A stretch of DNA of 13,621 nt. It comes from Candidatus Omnitrophota bacterium. Its GTDB lineage: Bacteria > Omnitrophota > Gorgyraeia > Gygaellales > Profunditerraquicolaceae. This document shows, one piece after another, positions 11,225 to 13,621 of the stretch. Every line of letters begins with the position of its first letter. The stretch's first letter is position 1. The translations under genes were made by a program, and so were the position numbers. The stretch covers positions 1 through 13,621 of the forward strand of contig JAQTMD010000019.1 of NCBI GenBank assembly GCA_028714595.1, read 5' to 3'. Below the pieces are notes generated by a model. The model was given only the letters and a program-made list of their open reading frames with translations. It was not told the origin of the DNA and did not search any database.

Positions 11225-13384
11225 ATGAACCTCAAAACCAGTTTCCTCTCACTGCTTCTTATTATAAGCCTTCTCTGCCCCTGCGCGCAAGCCCAAACAA
11301 TAAAGGATGACGATGGCGAATGGTACCCCTTTGTCATCCCCGAGAAACTCGACCCCGACTCCCCTGCCAACATCGGCAAGCTCGTGCTTGATCCGCCCGC
11401 CGGCAAGCACGGCTTCTGCAAAGTCAAAGACGGCCACTTCTACTTCGAAGACGGCACCCGCGCCAAGTTCTGGGGCACCAACCTCTGCTTCAACGCCTGC
11501 TTCCCAACTCACGAACAGGCTGAAATGCTCGCCGACCGCATCGCCTTTTTCGGCTTCAACGCCGTGCGCCTGCACCACATGGACTACTACTTCGAGCCTC
11601 GCGGCATCTTCGAGGACGTCGCGCCAGCCCAAAAAGATCCCCAGAAGAAAAAAACCGGAGTCCTGAGCAAAAAGCAGCTCGATAAGCTCGACTACCTGAT
11701 CTACCAACTCAAACTGCGCGGCATTTACATTGACATGAACCTCCTCGTCTCCCGCCACTTCACTGAAGCAGATGGCGTCAAATTCGCCGAGGAACTCGGC
11801 ATGGCTGCTAAGCCGGTCTCAATGTTCGATCCCATTCTCATCGATCTTCAGAAAGAATACGCCAAAGACCTGTTTACTCACTACAACCCTTATACTAAAC
11901 TTCGTTATTGTGATGACCCCGTAATTGCGCTTGTTGAAATAACTAACGAAAACTCGCTTCTCGCCACCTGGAGAAATAATGAGCTCAATGGTTCATTGTT
12001 CGGCTTAAAAAAGCATGCCATTCCCAATTACTACGCGCAAGAGCTTGATAAACTCTGGAACGCTTGGCTCCAGCGTAAATACAACTCTCTCGAAAAACTC
12101 AAAGGATCATGGGTCAAGCCGACAATGACAACGACTATTTCCGACAAACCTCTCGCTACTGAAAAAAGCACATGGTCTCTCGAGCAACATAACGGCGCAC
12201 AGGCGAAACTCACTCAATCAGCCGAAAGCTTCGTTGTAGAGGTCATTACAACCACCGAGACACCCTGGCACCTTCAGTTTCGTACGCACGGCATTGTTCT
12301 GAACAAAGGTAAAAGTTATACGCTGGCCTTCAGCGCAAAAATGGAGCAAGGCGGTCAGTTGGGAGTTGCCTGCCAACAGAATTTTGCTCCCTGGACAAAC
12401 CTTGGTCTCTCAGAATCTGTCGACTTGACTACTAAACTCCGGAAACTCGAAATTCCTTTCACCGCAACCGAAACCTGCGACAATTCCAAATTGACTTTTA
12501 TCATCGGCTATTCTCAAAACAGAGTATTCATTAAAGACATATCTTTGAAAGAATCACTGGATCCTGAGATATCTGAACTGCAGACCAGCACAGCTTTCAA
12601 ATTCCAGCGCCCATTATATAAGCTGCGTTCCTTAAACTCGCCAAACAAGATTCAGGATTGCACGGATTTTTATATCGAACTTCAGACAAAGTACTTTGAC
12701 GAAATGCTCAAAACACTCAGGCAAAATATTGGGATAAAGGTTCCTATCACAGGGATAGGTGGCTTTTGGGCTCCCGAAGACGCAATAACAATGGTACACT
12801 GCAGCTATTTAGACAAACACGCCTACTGGGATCACCCTAAATTCCCCCATAAGCCTTGGGACAGAACCGATTTCCGTATCCATAACAGATCGATTCTTGC
12901 AGATAAAAACTTGGGCATTATCGGACCGTTGACGATTGCCGGTACTGATATCGCTAAACTCGGATTTCCTTTCACTGTTACCGAATGGAACCACTGTTAT
13001 CCCAACGAATATGCCTTTGAAACTCCTCTGCTCCTTGCTTCCCGGGCAAAAGAACAAGATTGGGACGCTCTATTTCAATTCGCTTTCAGCCATGGATGGG
13101 AAAGTATACCGACGTTAGAAGAAATTCAGAGTTTCTTTGATATCATGCCTAATCCGCAGCAATTGACTCTCTGCAGCCTGGGGAGTTATATCTACCTTAA
13201 AGACAAAAACTCACACTATTCGGTCCTCAAGGGTAAAGGTGTGCTCTTTTCTTTTCCTAACAACTCAGAGGAATTTGGTTTAGGGGAAGTTAAGAACTCG
13301 AACAGCGGCTGGGAGAAAAATCAATTCCGGTGGGGTAGCAGGCCTATTCTGATAAGAAAAATCAAGAATCTACCTTCCTTTTAA
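11225..13384 (+). CDS. Secreted glycoside hydrolase (GH5-like, clan GH-A) with a CBM-like insertion
   Basis: A signal peptide (MNLKTSFLSLLLIISLLCPC then AQAQ) is followed by FEDGTRAKFWGTNLCFNACF, AFFGFNAVRLHHMDYYFE and GIYIDMNLLVSRHF, the early beta/alpha-barrel strands of GH5-like enzymes. EITNENS gives the acid/base Glu242 and FTVTEWNHCYPNE the nucleophile Glu587 (TEW). Between them, about residues 310-445, lies a beta-rich segment (WHLQFRTHGIVLNKGKSYTL ... KLEIPFTATETCDN ... VFIKDISLKE) like a CBM4/9-type carbohydrate-binding jelly roll, inserted in the barrel. The protein probably degrades or trims a beta-glycan outside the cell; the substrate is unknown. The coding style turns AT-richer after about nt 11,880. 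The 3' end overlaps the convergent glycosyltransferase by 15 bp. Confidence 0.85.
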   Translation: MNLKTSFLSLLLIISLLCPCAQAQTIKDDDGEWYPFVIPEKLDPDSPANIGKLVLDPPAGKHGFCKVKDGHFYFEDGTRAKFWGTNLCFNACFPTHEQAEMLADRIAFFGFNAVRLHHMDYYFEPRGIFEDVAPAQKDPQKKKTGVLSKKQLDKLDYLIYQLKLRGIYIDMNLLVSRHFTEADGVKFAEELGMAAKPVSMFDPILIDLQKEYAKDLFTHYNPYTKLRYCDDPVIALVEITNENSLLATWRNNELNGSLFGLKKHAIPNYYAQELDKLWNAWLQRKYNSLEKLKGSWVKPTMTTTISDKPLATEKSTWSLEQHNGAQAKLTQSAESFVVEVITTTETPWHLQFRTHGIVLNKGKSYTLAFSAKMEQGGQLGVACQQNFAPWTNLGLSESVDLTTKLRKLEIPFTATETCDNSKLTFIIGYSQNRVFIKDISLKESLDPEISELQTSTAFKFQRPLYKLRSLNSPNKIQDCTDFYIELQTKYFDEMLKTLRQNIGIKVPITGIGGFWAPEDAITMVHCSYLDKHAYWDHPKFPHKPWDRTDFRIHNRSILADKNLGIIGPLTIAGTDIAKLGFPFTVTEWNHCYPNEYAFETPLLLASRAKEQDWDALFQFAFSHGWESIPTLEEIQSFFDIMPNPQQLTLCSLGSYIYLKDKNSHYSVLKGKGVLFSFPNNSEEFGLGEVKNSNSGWEKNQFRWGSRPILIRKIKNLPSF

Positions 13385-13621
13385 GAATTTCTGCTTCAAA
13401 ATAAGCCAGAAGAATACAGGATCATCTATTAAGTAACGCTTCCAAAGCCGCTTCGGCTCCATCATCAATCGCCAGAACCATTCCAGGCCTGCCTTTTGCA
13501 TCCACACCGGAGCGCGCTTGACCATGCCTGCAACAAATTCAAAAGAAACCCCGATGCCTATCGAAACTGGAACCTGGTATTGGCCCCGATGCTTGTAAAT
13601 CCACTTCTCTTGTTTGGGGGC
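13370..13621 (-). CDS. WecG/TagA/CpsF family glycosyltransferase, C-terminal fragment
   Basis: The reverse strand is open from the window edge to a TAG at 13370-13372, 83 codons. It reads PKQEKWIYKH, VPVSIGIGVSFEFVAGMVKR, APVWMQKAGLEWFWRLMMEP and KRLWKRYLIDDPVFF, which is the C-terminal hallmark of this family: 'PkQExwi', 'GvGxxFDfxaG', 'kRAPxwmxxxgLEWlyRLxxEPxRlxxRYl'. These membrane-associated enzymes add a sugar (ManNAc in WecG and TagA) to an undecaprenyl-diphosphate-linked sugar during teichoic acid, enterobacterial common antigen or exopolysaccharide synthesis. The usual FDF is FEF here. The start is outside the window. It fits with the exosortase/EpsI pair as an envelope polysaccharide function. 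It converges on the glycoside hydrolase gene with a 15-bp overlap, with no terminator visible between them. Confidence 0.9.
   Translation of the reverse strand, partial: APKQEKWIYKHRGQYQVPVSIGIGVSFEFVAGMVKRAPVWMQKAGLEWFWRLMMEPKRLWKRYLIDDPVFFWLILKQKFLKGR

Overview
This GC-rich window looks like a chromosomal piece of an uncultured Gram-negative bacterium. The combination of an exosortase/EpsI pair, an exported protein of the 'YYPAPYGVYK' type, a His-Xaa-Ser (Hxs) type maturation cluster and many small palindromic repeats suggests Candidatus Omnitrophota or a relative. That is an inference from gene style, not a phylogenetic result.

Left part (1-5253, all minus strand, read right to left): a tightly packed, probably single operon that I read as a divergent His-Xaa-Ser peptide-maturation system. 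The order of transcription is a small exported protein, an HxsD-like protein, a second very short HxsD-like protein, the radical SAM/SPASM enzyme HxsB, a second radical SAM/SPASM enzyme, a His/Ser-rich precursor with six cysteines, a third radical SAM enzyme, and the first 28 codons of a fourth that runs off the window. Spacings are small gaps or overlaps throughout, so translation is probably coupled. The precursor carries a basic leader-like N-terminus, 24-residue repeats and an HSA/HSN-rich core. No classical HxsC is visible; other radical SAM enzymes occupy its place.

Middle (5310-8402): a 12-repeat TPR protein on the minus strand and an exosortase on the plus strand diverge from a compact two-way sigma-70-type promoter region. 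The exosortase is followed by its usual partner EpsI. A GC-rich palindromic repeat separates them and has supplied the last exosortase codons. Such repeats recur downstream as 23-bp tandem units and 52-nt stem-loops.

Centre-right (8417-9684): an ORF6N-domain gene with a three-half-site operator, and a RhuM-Fic gene with a large in-frame internal deletion. Both are minus strand and flanked by direct copies of the palindromic repeat (8305-8402 and 9434-9662), so they look like a mobile or degenerating accessory island.

Right part (9685-13621): an exported phospholipase-D-like protein with a C-terminal region resembling winged helices, a divergent secreted glycoside hydrolase with an apparent carbohydrate-binding insertion, and the C-terminal end of a WecG/TagA/CpsF glycosyltransferase that overlaps the hydrolase tail to tail. 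The exosortase, EpsI, glycosyltransferase and hydrolase point to envelope or exopolysaccharide biology. Two plus-strand genes (6770 and 11225) have their -10 box 6-7 nt before the ATG, so their mRNAs are predicted to be leaderless. I found no tRNA, rRNA, CRISPR array or transposase.
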